From Actinomycetota bacterium (GTDB lineage Bacteria; Actinomycetota; Actinomycetes; Mycobacteriales; HKI-0501), in the NCBI GenBank assembly GCA_030840805.1, contig JAVEDU010000110.1, positions 1 to 64,000 of the forward strand: a DNA stretch of 64,000 nucleotides, given 5' to 3'. The notes under the pieces were generated by a model. That model was not told where the DNA came from and searched no databases. It worked only from the letters and a program-made list of their open reading frames with translations. Below, piece after piece: positions 1-8,008 of the stretch (positions within the stretch are counted from its first letter, which is position 1; every line of letters begins with the position of its first letter). Position numbers and translations under genes: made by a program.

Positions 1-69
1 GGGGGCGCCCCCCCCCCCGGGGCCCCCCCCGCCGCGCCGATCCCCACCTTGACCGACGAGGAGGATCCC
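1..69. other. G/C homopolymer edge and leader of the first gene
   Basis: The first 31 bases are almost entirely runs of G and C, including the palindrome GGGGGCGCCCCC. This resembles the end of a contig more than natural coding sequence. A strong Shine-Dalgarno GAGGAGG lies at 58-64, five bases before the GTG at 70. The frame of that GTG stays open to base 1, so the run could instead encode a Pro/Ala-rich segment of a truncated upstream protein. Confidence 0.5.
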
Positions 70-222
70 GTGCAAGCACTCGACCGCGTGGCGACCCCGA
101 TCGTCTGGAGTCTGACGCGCACACGACATGTCCTGGTCATCGACCACACCTGCGTGCTGTTCGGCCGGTACGCCGACCCGCTCGCCGCCGCGCCCGCCCA
201 GACCGACCGGGCGACGCTGTGA
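70..222 (+). CDS. 50-residue ORF coupled to a prolyl oligopeptidase; possible peptide precursor or C-terminus of an upstream gene
   Basis: A GTG codon five bases after a perfect GAGGAGG opens a 50-residue frame whose TGA overlaps the GTG of the prolyl oligopeptidase (GTGA). The product begins MQALDRVATPIVWSL, has a single Cys in IDHTCVLF, and ends in an Ala/Pro-rich tail (ADPLAAAPAQ). Size and position, immediately before a peptidase and two peptide-type ABC exporters, would suit a RiPP precursor. Against this, I see none of the leader or Ser/Cys core motifs of class III lanthipeptides. The frame is also open to the left edge, so it may be the last 73 or more codons of a larger protein. I do not recognise the family. 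The RBS supports real translation initiation at 70. Confidence 0.45.
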   Translation: MQALDRVATPIVWSLTRTRHVLVIDHTCVLFGRYADPLAAAPAQTDRATL

Positions 223-2246
223 ACTACCCGCCCGCCGAGCGCCAGGAGCTCGCGGAACGGCTGCACGGGCAGCTGGTGCGCGACCCCTATCGCTGGCTCG
301 AGGACCCGGCGAACCCCGAGACAAAGACCTGGATGGCCGCCCAGGACGAGCTGTGGACGCGATACACCGCCGCGCTGTCCGGCCGCGACCGCCTGCGCGC
401 CCGCGTGGCCGAGCTCTCCGCCACCGGGACCGTCACCGCACCGCGCTGGCATGCCGATCGGCAGTTCTTCCTGCGCCAGGTGCCGGGACAGGAGCACGCC
501 GTGCTGTACACCGCCGGGCCGGACGGTGTCGCCCGTGCACTGGTGGACCCGGTCGAACGGGACCCGACCGGGGCGACGACGCTGGACCACTGGCAGCCGG
601 ACCGGACCGGACGGCGGCTCGCCTACCAGCTGTCACGGCGCGGGAACGAGCAGTCGGAGCTGTACGTCCTGGACGTGGCGACCCGGACGGTGGTGGACGG
701 GCCGATCGGCCGCTGCCGGTACTCCCCCGTCGCCTGGCTGGCGGACGGCACCGGGTTCTACTACGTCGGCGCGACGGCCGAGGGCCGCCGCGTGTACCTC
801 CACCGGGTCGGCTCGCGCCGGGACGTGCCGGTCTTCGGCGGCGACGCGGCGACGTCGTACGGCCTCGGCATCAGCGAGGACGGGCGGTGGCTCGCCGTCT
901 CGGCCTCCGCCGGGACGTACAACGACCTGTGGCTGGCGGACCTCGACGCGTCCGACCCCGAGACGCCGGCGCTGCGCGAGGTCCAGGTGGGCCACCCGGC
1001 GCGGACGGTCGTGAACGTCGGCCGGGACGGGCGGCTGTACGTCGTCACGGACGCCGGCGCCCCACACGGTCGGCTCTGCACGGCGGACCCGGAGCACCCG
1101 GAGCCCGCGCACTGGCGGGAGTTGCTGCCGGAGGACCCCACCGCGGTACTCGCCGATTTCACGATCCTCGACGGGGCCGCCCTGGCACGGCCGCTGTTGG
1201 CGGCCGGCCGCACCCGCCACGGGATCGGCGAGATCGTCGTCCACGACCTCGCCACCGGCGTCGTGGTCGGCAACGTGCCGCTGCCGGGACTCGGCTCGGT
1301 GGGCTCGTTGTCCACGCGCAGCGGCGGCGGAGGGCACGAGCTGTGGTTCGGCTACACCGACAGCGTCACGCCACCGGCCGTGTACCGATACGACGCCAGG
1401 ACCGGCGAGACGACGCCGTGGGCCACCGCGCCGGGCACGGCCAAGGTGTCCGGCGTCGAGTCCCGCGAGGTCGTGGCCACGTCGCGGGACGGCACCCCGG
1501 TCCGGCTGGTCGTCCTCTCGCGACCGTCCACAGTCTCCGGTCCGCGTCCCACGATCCTCTACGGGTACGGCGGGTTCGGGGTCACGCCCACGCCGTCGTA
1601 CTCCAGCTTCGCGCTGGCCTGGGTGGAGGCCGGCGGGGTGTTCGCGACCGCGCACCTGCGAGGCGGCGGCGAGGAGGGCGAGCAGTGGCACCGCGACGGC
1701 ATGCTCGATCGCAAGCAGAACGTGTTCGACGACGCCGTCGCCGCCGCGGAGGCCCTGATCGCGCACCGCTGGACGACCCCGCGGCAGCTCGGTGTCTTCG
1801 GCGAGTCGAACGGCGGGCTGCTCGCCGGTGCGGTGCTGACCCAGCGGCCCGACCTCGTCGCCGCGGCCGTCTGCTCCGCGCCGGTCCTCGACATGGTGCG
1901 GTACGAGCGGACCGGCCTCGGTCCGATGTGGACGGCCGAGTACGGCTCCGCCGACGACCCGGACCAGTTCCGCGCACTGCTGGCCTACTCGCCGTATCAC
2001 CGCGTCGAGCCGGGCGTGAAGTACCCGGCCGTGCTGTTCACGGTGTTCGGCAGCGACTCCCGCGTCGATCCGCTGCACGCCCGGAAGATGTGCGCGGCGC
2101 TCCAACACGCCAGCGTGGGGCGCCGTCCGATCCTGTTGCGGCACGAGGCCGACGTGGGCCACGGCGCCAGGGCGGCGAGCCGGGGTGTGGGGCTGGCGGC
2201 GGACATGCTGGCGTTCCTCGCCGCGGAGACGGGGCTGCCACTGTGA
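219..2246 (+). CDS. Prolyl oligopeptidase, family S9A
   Basis: This 675-residue serine peptidase should cleave short peptides after proline, as a cytosolic enzyme (no signal peptide). The N-terminal half is the S9A beta-propeller: it opens YPPAERQE, then DPYRWLEDP, a typical S9A start. The C-terminal half is the alpha/beta-hydrolase domain. The catalytic triad is readable: Ser530 in GESNGG, Asp617 in SRVDP and His648 in DVGHG. Length matches the family (about 680-730). The GTG start overlaps the stop of the 50-residue ORF, and the gene's own stop overlaps the first ABC gene, so the genes are translationally coupled. POPs act as leader peptidases in some RiPP clusters, such as flavipeptin-type class III lanthipeptides, and that role is my inference from context. 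The enzyme assignment itself is secure. Confidence 0.93.
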   Translation: MNYPPAERQELAERLHGQLVRDPYRWLEDPANPETKTWMAAQDELWTRYTAALSGRDRLRARVAELSATGTVTAPRWHADRQFFLRQVPGQEHAVLYTAGPDGVARALVDPVERDPTGATTLDHWQPDRTGRRLAYQLSRRGNEQSELYVLDVATRTVVDGPIGRCRYSPVAWLADGTGFYYVGATAEGRRVYLHRVGSRRDVPVFGGDAATSYGLGISEDGRWLAVSASAGTYNDLWLADLDASDPETPALREVQVGHPARTVVNVGRDGRLYVVTDAGAPHGRLCTADPEHPEPAHWRELLPEDPTAVLADFTILDGAALARPLLAAGRTRHGIGEIVVHDLATGVVVGNVPLPGLGSVGSLSTRSGGGGHELWFGYTDSVTPPAVYRYDARTGETTPWATAPGTAKVSGVESREVVATSRDGTPVRLVVLSRPSTVSGPRPTILYGYGGFGVTPTPSYSSFALAWVEAGGVFATAHLRGGGEEGEQWHRDGMLDRKQNVFDDAVAAAEALIAHRWTTPRQLGVFGESNGGLLAGAVLTQRPDLVAAAVCSAPVLDMVRYERTGLGPMWTAEYGSADDPDQFRALLAYSPYHRVEPGVKYPAVLFTVFGSDSRVDPLHARKMCAALQHASVGRRPILLRHEADVGHGARAASRGVGLAADMLAFLAAETGLPL

Positions 2247-3892
2247 CGACGTTCCGCGCCCTGGCCCGGCAGGGCGGCGGCTGGCTGCCGCTGCTCGGGG
2301 TCGCCGACCTGGCCGGCACGCTCGGCACGCTCGCCCTGCCGGTCGTTCTCGGACACGTCATCGACTCCCTGGTGTCGGGGGCGAGCGACCGGCACTGGCT
2401 CGCCGTGGCAGGTGCCCTGATCGCCGTCGCGGTCCTCGCCGACCTCGTCGGCGCGTTCGCCGCGCCCGTCTGTATCGCCCGGACCACCTCGTGGCTGCGC
2501 ACCCGACTGGTACGGCATGTCTTCGCGATCGGTCCCGAGGCCGCCCGGCGCTTCGACACCGGCGATCTCGTCAGCAGGGTCTCCGGTAACGCCGTCGACG
2601 CGGCCCAGGCGGGTCCCGGCCTGGTGGGCGCCGTGACCGCGGTGCTGCCGCCGCTGGGCAGCCTGGTCCTGCTCGCGTATCTCGACGTGTGGCTGGCTGT
2701 GGCATTCCTCGGCGGCCTGGCGCTGGTGGCGTGCGTGCTGACGGCGTTCGCGCGGCGGACCACGGCGGTGATGACGGCGTACCAGCAGATCCAGGGCCGG
2801 ATCGCCGCCCGGCTGGCCGAGTCGCTGGCCGGAGCCCGCACGATCGCCGCCGCCGGCACGGTCGAACGCGAGGAGCGGCGGGTCCTGGAGCCGCTGCCGG
2901 GCCTGCGCGACGAGGGCGGCCGGATGTGGCAGGTGCTCTCCCGCTCCAGCGCGCAGGCGGCCGCGGTCGGACCGCTGGCGCTCGTCGCGGTGCTCGCCGC
3001 CGGCGGGATGGAACTGCTGGCCGGCCGGATCAGCGCCGGTGAGCTGTTCGCGGCCGGCCAGTACGCGGTGATCGGCGCCGGGCTCGGCGGGCTGACCGGA
3101 GTGTTCGGGCAGTTGGCCCGCGCCCGCGCCGCGGCGCACCGCGCCGAGGAGGTCCTCGGCATCGCGCCGGTGGCGTACGGCCCGCAAGGGCTGCCGCCGG
3201 GCCCGGGTCAGCTCGTATTCCTGCACGTCACCGCCCGCGCGGAGGGCACGACGCTGCTGGACCGCGTCGACCTGGCGCTGCCCGGTGGTGCCGCGGTGGC
3301 CGTGGTCGGCCGGTCCGGTGCCGGGAAGTCCGTGCTGGCGGCGCTGGCCGCCCGTCTCCGCGAGCCGGACGAGGGTCAGGTCGTCCTCGACGGCGTGCCG
3401 CTGGACCGGCTCACCCACGCCGAGCTGCGGGACGCGGTCGGCTGCGCGTTCGAGCGTCCCGTGCTGGTCGGCGAGACCGTTGCGGACGCCGTCGGGCTGG
3501 GGCTCCCCGCCGACCGCGTCAGGGCCGCGGCGCGGGCGACCTGCGCCCACGACTTCGTGAGCCGGTTGCCGGAGGGATACGACACGCTCCTCGCGGATGC
3601 CCCGATGTCCGGCGGCGAGGCACAGCGGCTGGGCCTCGCCAGGGCGTGGCACGCGGGGCGGCTGCTCGTCCTCGACGACGCCACGTCCAGCCTGGACATG
3701 GTGACGGAGCTGCAGGTCGGTCGGGCGCTCACCGCTGACCGCGGCCGGCGTACCCGGCTCATCGTCACCCACCGGGCGGCGACCGCGGCCAGAGCCGATC
3801 TCGTCGTCTGGCTGGACGCCGGGCGGGTGCTGGGCGTCGGACCACACGACCAGCTGTGGACGGCGCCCGCGTACCGGGAGGTCTTCGGATGA
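2243..3892 (+). CDS. ABC exporter half-transporter with degenerate nucleotide site (subunit 1)
   Basis: A 549-residue half-exporter with a six-helix membrane domain (about residues 15-290) followed by an ATPase domain. Walker A is GRSGAGKS with Lys362, the signature is MSGGEAQR, and the H-loop reads VTHRAA. Two positions deviate. The Walker B catalytic Glu is Asp479 (VLDDATSSLD), and the Q-loop Gln is Glu404 (AFERP). Asp at the catalytic position is a hallmark of the degenerate subunit in heterodimeric exporters such as TM287/288 and BmrCD. There is no N-terminal C39 peptidase domain, so leader removal, if any, would fall to the coupled oligopeptidase. The GTG start overlaps the POP stop by four bases, and the stop overlaps the next ABC gene. 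Confidence 0.92.
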   Translation: MTTFRALARQGGGWLPLLGVADLAGTLGTLALPVVLGHVIDSLVSGASDRHWLAVAGALIAVAVLADLVGAFAAPVCIARTTSWLRTRLVRHVFAIGPEAARRFDTGDLVSRVSGNAVDAAQAGPGLVGAVTAVLPPLGSLVLLAYLDVWLAVAFLGGLALVACVLTAFARRTTAVMTAYQQIQGRIAARLAESLAGARTIAAAGTVEREERRVLEPLPGLRDEGGRMWQVLSRSSAQAAAVGPLALVAVLAAGGMELLAGRISAGELFAAGQYAVIGAGLGGLTGVFGQLARARAAAHRAEEVLGIAPVAYGPQGLPPGPGQLVFLHVTARAEGTTLLDRVDLALPGGAAVAVVGRSGAGKSVLAALAARLREPDEGQVVLDGVPLDRLTHAELRDAVGCAFERPVLVGETVADAVGLGLPADRVRAAARATCAHDFVSRLPEGYDTLLADAPMSGGEAQRLGLARAWHAGRLLVLDDATSSLDMVTELQVGRALTADRGRRTRLIVTHRAATAARADLVVWLDAGRVLGVGPHDQLWTAPAYREVFG

Positions 3893-5679
3893 GGCGGGAG
3901 GTGCGCTTCGGGGTCGCCGCGATGCCCCGGCGGCCGCTGCTCTCGCTCGCCGTGTGGTCGGTACCGGAGGCGCTCCCGAGCGCGCTGTTCGGCATCGCGG
4001 TGGCACGTGCGGTGGACCGCGGGTTCCTCGCCGGGCGGCCGCTGGTCGGGCTCGCGTGGCTCGGCACCCTGGTGCTCGCCGGGATCGTCGGCGCCGCCGG
4101 TTCCCGGCAGGTGTACCGGCGGCTCGGCGAGCTGGTCGAGCCGTTCCGCGACGAACTGGTCCGCCGGGTGGTCGGCGGCGCGCTCCGACACCGCATCGCG
4201 GGACGCGCGGAGGACGGCGCGGTGGCGCGCCTGACCCGGCAGGTCGAGATCGTCCGGGACACGTACGCCGGGCTGATCGTCGTCGTCCGCGGGTTCGTCG
4301 TGACGGTCGGCGGGGCCGTCGTCGGGATGCTGTCCGTCGCGCCGGTCCTGGCGCTGCTGATCCTGCCGCCGTTCCTGCTCGGGGTCGCCGGGTTCCTCGC
4401 TACGCTCGGCGTGTCCGCCGGCCGGTACGGGGCCTCGGTGCGGGCCGACGAGCGACTGTCGGCGACGGCGGGGGCGGCCCTGGCCGGTACGCGGGACGTC
4501 GCGGCCCGCGGCGCCGAGGAGCACGTCGCCGCGCTGGTCGCCGGGCCGATCGCCGACCAGGCCGCCGCCGAACGCGCACTCGCCCGCGTCGCCGTTCTGC
4601 GTGGACTGTGTTTCGCCGTCGGCGGCTGGCTGCCACTGGTCGTCCTGCTCGGCGCGGGCCCGTGGCTGATCGGCCGCGGGCTCACCGCCGGCGTGATCAT
4701 GGGCGGGCTGACGTACGTCCTCTTCGGACTGCAGCCGGCCCTGGGCACGCTGATCTCCGGGCTCGGCGGCAGCGGGCTGCGGTACGTCGTGACACTGGGC
4801 CGGATCCTCGACGCGACCACCCCGCCGGCCGTGTCGCCGCCGCGCACCGCCGTCGTCACGGGGTACGACCTGGAGTTGTCCGGCGTGACGTTCGCGTACG
4901 GGCCGCACGCCGAGCCCGTGCTGCGGGATCTCGACCTCGCCGTGCCCGTCGGCGACCACCTCGCGATCGTCGGATCCAGCGGGATCGGGAAGTCCACCTT
5001 GGCCGGGCTGCTCTGCGGGCTGCTCCGCCCCGACGCCGGCACGGTCGCCCTCGGTGGCGCGCCCGTCGCGGACCTGCCGCCGGACTGGCTCGCCACCGCG
5101 CGCGTGCTGATCCCGCAGGAGGCGTACGTCTTCGGCGGCACCGTCCGGGACAACCTGACCTACCTGCGTCCCGATGCCACCGATGCCGAGGTGACCGGCG
5201 CCGTGGCGGCCGTCGGGGCGGAGCCCCTGCTGGCGCGCCTCGGCGGCTACTCGGCCGAGCTGGCGCCGGCCGAGCTGTCCGGCGGGGAGCGGCAGGTCGT
5301 CGCGCTCGTACGGGCCTACCTGTCCCCCGCACCCGTGGTCGTACTGGACGAGGCGACGTCCAATTTGGACCCCACGGCCGAGCGGCGGGCCGAGGAGGCG
5401 TTCGCCGCACGGGGCGGCACGCTCATCGTCATCGCGCACCGGCTCAGCTCGGCCCTGCGCGCCCGCCGCGTCCTCGTCCTCGACGGCACCACCGCGACCC
5501 TCGGGGACCATTCGACGCTGCTCGCCACGTCGTCGCTGTACCGGCAGCTGTTCGGGGCGTGGGACGGTACCGACCTCGGACCGTCCCGGAATGTCGGTAC
5601 GGCGTTTCCGGAACGCGCACGGGCGACCGCGGACCCGCGTTCCGCCCCCGAAACGCCACGAATCAGAGAAACGGGTTGA
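3889..5679 (+). CDS. ABC exporter half-transporter with canonical nucleotide site (subunit 2)
   Basis: A 596-residue half-exporter, the likely partner of the preceding gene. The membrane domain (about 20-300) is followed by a complete ATPase: Walker A GSSGIGKST with Lys368, Q-loop Gln410 (LIPQEAY), signature LSGGERQ, Walker B VLDEATSN with catalytic Glu488, and H-loop IAHRLS. I chose the ATG at 3889 because it overlaps the upstream TGA (ATGA); an in-frame GTG at 3856 would lie inside the upstream gene. The last 40 residues after the ATPase are poorly ordered in appearance (PERARATADPRSAPETPRI). One canonical and one degenerate site fits a heterodimeric exporter. The substrate is unknown; a small peptide is my inference from the linked peptidase. 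Confidence 0.92.
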   Translation: MRREVRFGVAAMPRRPLLSLAVWSVPEALPSALFGIAVARAVDRGFLAGRPLVGLAWLGTLVLAGIVGAAGSRQVYRRLGELVEPFRDELVRRVVGGALRHRIAGRAEDGAVARLTRQVEIVRDTYAGLIVVVRGFVVTVGGAVVGMLSVAPVLALLILPPFLLGVAGFLATLGVSAGRYGASVRADERLSATAGAALAGTRDVAARGAEEHVAALVAGPIADQAAAERALARVAVLRGLCFAVGGWLPLVVLLGAGPWLIGRGLTAGVIMGGLTYVLFGLQPALGTLISGLGGSGLRYVVTLGRILDATTPPAVSPPRTAVVTGYDLELSGVTFAYGPHAEPVLRDLDLAVPVGDHLAIVGSSGIGKSTLAGLLCGLLRPDAGTVALGGAPVADLPPDWLATARVLIPQEAYVFGGTVRDNLTYLRPDATDAEVTGAVAAVGAEPLLARLGGYSAELAPAELSGGERQVVALVRAYLSPAPVVVLDEATSNLDPTAERRAEEAFAARGGTLIVIAHRLSSALRARRVLVLDGTTATLGDHSTLLATSSLYRQLFGAWDGTDLGPSRNVGTAFPERARATADPRSAPETPRIRETG

Positions 5680-5713
5680 TCGGGGCCGTTCCGGCCCATT
5701 CGCGACTCGGCCC

Positions 5714-5741
5714 TCAACCTTCGGGTCCGCGCCGCCGATGG
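5714..5741 (+). promoter_or_regulatory. Sigma-28/WhiG-like promoter for the PAS-GGDEF gene
   Basis: TCAA at 5714-5717 and GCCGATGG at 5734-5741 are 16 bases apart, close to the flagellar/WhiG-type consensus TAAA-N15-GCCGATAA. The predicted transcription start near 5748 lies 30 bases before the ATG. A small palindrome, CTGATG-TCGT-CATCAG (5744-5759), overlaps that start and could be an operator. Judged by eye only. Confidence 0.4.
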
Positions 5742-5778
5742 ATCTGATGTCGTCATCAGCTCTACCGGGGAAGGACCG

Positions 5779-6687
5779 ATGGCTGCGCCTGCCGACCCCA
5801 CCGCGTATGCGCGTGTGGCTGCCGAACGAGACCTGCTCGCCGCCGTGCTCCACGGCGCCGGGCTGCTGCTCGTGGTGTTCGACCGGGCGGGCTCGGTCGT
5901 CCTGCTGAACGGCGCCTGCGAGGCGGTCACCGGCCTGACCGCCGCCGAGGCGATCGGCTCCCCGGCCTGGGAGCTGTTCATGTCCGAGAGCGACGGCGGG
6001 GTCTTCAGGACCGAGCTGGCGAAGGCACGGCCGAGTGACTTCCCGGTGCACCGCGAGCACCTCTGGATCGGCAGCCACGGCAACCGGCACCGCATCGCGT
6101 GGACGTACACCGCGCTGCTCGACGGCGACGGAGCCATCACCCATGTCGTCGGTGCGGGCACGGACGTGACCGAGCAGCGGAGCGCCGAGGCCGCGCTGCG
6201 GCAGCGGGCGGAGACGGACCCGCTCACCGGGGTGCCGAACCGCGCCGCGTTCGAGAGTGCGCTCGCCGCCCATCTCGACCCCGAGATGGGGCTGGGCTGC
6301 GGGCTGCTGTTCTGCGACGTCGACGGCTTCAAGGCCGTGAACGACACCTACGGCCACGGCGTCGGGGACCAGGTGCTCATCGGCATCACCCAGCGGTTGC
6401 GCTCCACCGTCCGCGACAGCGACCTGGTGGCGCGGCTCGGCGGGGACGAGTTCGTGATCCTGCTCCCCGGCGTCGGCTCCATCGAGGTCCGGGCGCTCGC
6501 CGCCCGCATCGAACGGGTGGTGCGCCGACCCCACCCGGTCGGCGAGGTCACCGTCAAGGTCGGCATGAGCATCGGCGTCCGGGTCGCCGACGCCGGCGAC
6601 GAGCCCGCCGAGGTGCTGCGGGAGGCGGACGCCGCGATGTACGCGGTCAAGGCCCGCCGCGGCCGGCGCGCACTCACCGTCGCCTGA
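5779..6687 (+). CDS. PAS-GGDEF diguanylate cyclase
   Basis: A 302-residue cytosolic protein predicted to make cyclic di-GMP from two GTP. Residues about 10-135 form a PAS sensor domain, ending in the VGAGTDVTEQR linker typical of PAS-to-GGDEF connections. The GGDEF domain follows, with the intact active site RLGGDEF (GGDEF at 221-225). The inhibitory I-site RDSD sits at 212-215, exactly five residues upstream, so product feedback is likely. There is no transmembrane segment, so the PAS input is probably an intracellular ligand or redox signal. The ATG follows GGGGAAGGA. A sigma-28-like promoter upstream suggests expression with motility genes. A second GGDEF gene in this window (22726) has a membrane sensor instead. 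Confidence 0.93.
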   Translation: MAAPADPTAYARVAAERDLLAAVLHGAGLLLVVFDRAGSVVLLNGACEAVTGLTAAEAIGSPAWELFMSESDGGVFRTELAKARPSDFPVHREHLWIGSHGNRHRIAWTYTALLDGDGAITHVVGAGTDVTEQRSAEAALRQRAETDPLTGVPNRAAFESALAAHLDPEMGLGCGLLFCDVDGFKAVNDTYGHGVGDQVLIGITQRLRSTVRDSDLVARLGGDEFVILLPGVGSIEVRALAARIERVVRRPHPVGEVTVKVGMSIGVRVADAGDEPAEVLREADAAMYAVKARRGRRALTVA

Positions 6688-6852
6688 GCCCGCGTCGGCC
6701 AGGTGGCTCCTGCCCCGACACGCCGGTGTGCCTCGCGGTGGGGACGGACATATCGGCGCGCCTTCCCGGTTCTGTCGGACCCCCGTGTCACGGTGTGGGG
6801 GTCCAGAGCGGAGTGCGGAATCCGCACAGCTCCAGAATCCCGGGAGGTTCAC

Positions 6853-7035
6853 GTGCACGAGTCCTACTGCCCCGACTGCCGGTCCGAGCAGCTGTTCGAG
6901 CAGCCCGAGTGCATCGACGACCACGGCACCGACTGCCCGGACTGGGCCTGCGTGACCTGTGGATACGCGGTCTTCACCGGCCCGTCGCCGCTCGCGGTGG
7001 AGCTCGTCGGCGCCGCCGCCCGCCGCGTCGCCTGA
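6853..7035 (+). CDS. Small Cys-rich zinc-ribbon-like protein
   Basis: A 60-residue protein starting at GTG 6853, five bases after GGGAGG. It has two CxxC knuckles, Cys6-Cys9 (YCPDC) and Cys33-Cys36 (CVTCGY), plus Cys20 and Cys28, and many acidic residues. The spacing suits a single zinc ribbon. The C-terminal 20 residues form a short Ala/Val-rich helix. I do not recognise a named family. An in-frame GTG at 6703 would add 50 residues of low-complexity, Arg-rich sequence without its own RBS, so I rejected it. It stands alone between the PAS-GGDEF gene and a gene-poor stretch. Confidence 0.6.
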   Translation: MHESYCPDCRSEQLFEQPECIDDHGTDCPDWACVTCGYAVFTGPSPLAVELVGAAARRVA

Positions 7036-7504
7036 GCCACCCCGCGCGGGGGAACAAGGATCGAGTGCCCGGCGGTAACAGCGTCGCGGCGCCGCCGCGC
7101 CCGGTACGCCGGACGGAATCTTCACGACCCGCCAGGCCCGGAGCGGGAGGCGGCTGTGTTCGCTTCTGCACCAGCGACGGGCGTCCCGGGCTCGGGGCGC
7201 CGGTCGTCGCGACCACCTCGGCGAGCCGGAACCGGTGCGCCGCGCCGCGTCGGCCGGCTCGCCCGGAACTGCGCAGCCGCACCGACCGCCGCCGGCGGCG
7301 GGTCGCGGCCACCGACGATCCTCCACCGCCGCGAGCCGGAGCCGGCTCGCCCGGCCGGTCGGCTCCGCCCGGAACGGCGTGGCCCGACCGGCCCTGAACC
7401 CCCGGCGACGGCGATCCGCGAGCACGCGGGTGACCACGCCGGCCGAGGTCCGCGGGACGCCCCTGCCACCTGAGCACACCGTGTCGTCGTGGCGCGATCC
7501 GGTA
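7036..7504. other. Gene-poor stretch with no supported gene
   Basis: Nothing in these 470 bases looks like a protein family on either strand. The open frames are Arg/Pro/Gly-rich, as expected from shadows in very GC-rich DNA. SoxR genes usually lie next to a regulated oxidoreductase gene; none is visible here, so a neighbour may have been lost. Confidence 0.5.
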
Positions 7505-7507
7505 AGT

Positions 7508-7521
7508 TGAAGTCGACTTCA
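7508..7521. promoter_or_regulatory. Palindromic SoxR-type operator
   Basis: TGAAGTCGACTTCA is a perfect 14-base palindrome, 17 bases before the GTG of the soxR-like gene. SoxR boxes are palindromes of this general layout overlapping their promoters, so this is a plausible autoregulatory or target site. The protein made from the downstream gene is predicted to be truncated. Confidence 0.5.
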
Positions 7522-7538
7522 GGTCGAGGAGGCGCGCC

Positions 7539-8008
7539 GTGACAGCAGCCGACCTGCTCACCATCGGCGAGGTCGCCACCGCGCCGGGATCGCACATTCC
7601 GCGTTGCGCTACTACGAGCGCGAGGGCCTGATCAGCGCGGTCCGTTCACCCGGTGGACAGCGCCGGTACCCGCGCGGCGTGCTGCGGCGCCTCGCCTTCG
7701 TCCGGACCGCCCAGAACGTCGGACTGTCGTTGGGGGAGATCCGCACCGCGCTCGCGACACTGCCGGAGGCGCGGACACCGACGAAGGCGGACTGGGCGCG
7801 CCTCCCCGGATCCTGGCGGTCCCGGCTCGACGAGCAGATCAACGGCCTGATCGCCCTGCGCGACGGTCTCAGCTCGTGCATCGGCTGCGGTTGCCTGTCG
7901 CTGCGGCGGTGCGCACTGTCCAATCCGGACGATGTCGTGGGCGCCGCCGGACCGGGGCCGCGCTTCCTCCCGCCGACGCTCCGGCGGACGCCCGAGACCG
8001 TCCGCTAG
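7539..8008 (+). pseudogene. soxR: Redox-sensing MerR-family regulator SoxR, frameshifted
   Basis: Reading starts at GTG 7539 after GAGGAGG and gives the MerR-type opening LLTIGEVAT, then derails. One base appears to be missing at 7580/7581: adding a C restores RAGIAHSALRYYEREGL, the second half of the winged helix. The downstream frame then runs to 8008 and contains CIGCGCLSLRRC, the four-Cys [2Fe-2S] motif diagnostic of SoxR. As read, translation from the true start ends after about 30 residues. Either the gene is inactivated or a C was lost from a CCC run in sequencing. Everything else is intact, which makes a sequence error quite possible. SoxR normally activates genes in response to redox-cycling compounds. 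The 3' end overlaps the convergent cbs gene by four bases. Confidence 0.85.

Noticed and set aside
70-222. Calling the 50-residue ORF a class III lanthipeptide precursor
   Set aside because: No LxLQ-type leader motif and no SxxSxxxC core, and the frame is open to the window edge.
128-2242. Long open frame running through the prolyl oligopeptidase in another phase and continuing into the first ABC gene
   Set aside because: It is Arg/Pro/Gly-rich without motifs, while the overlapping frame has a complete S9A peptidase. The real ABC gene starts at 2243.
3376-7479. Very long minus-strand open frame
   Set aside because: It is a shadow of two ABC genes and the GGDEF gene on the plus strand, with low-complexity product.
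6974-7597. A minus-strand gene divergent from soxR
   Set aside because: Candidate frames are Arg/Pro/Gly-rich with no recognisable domain or RBS.
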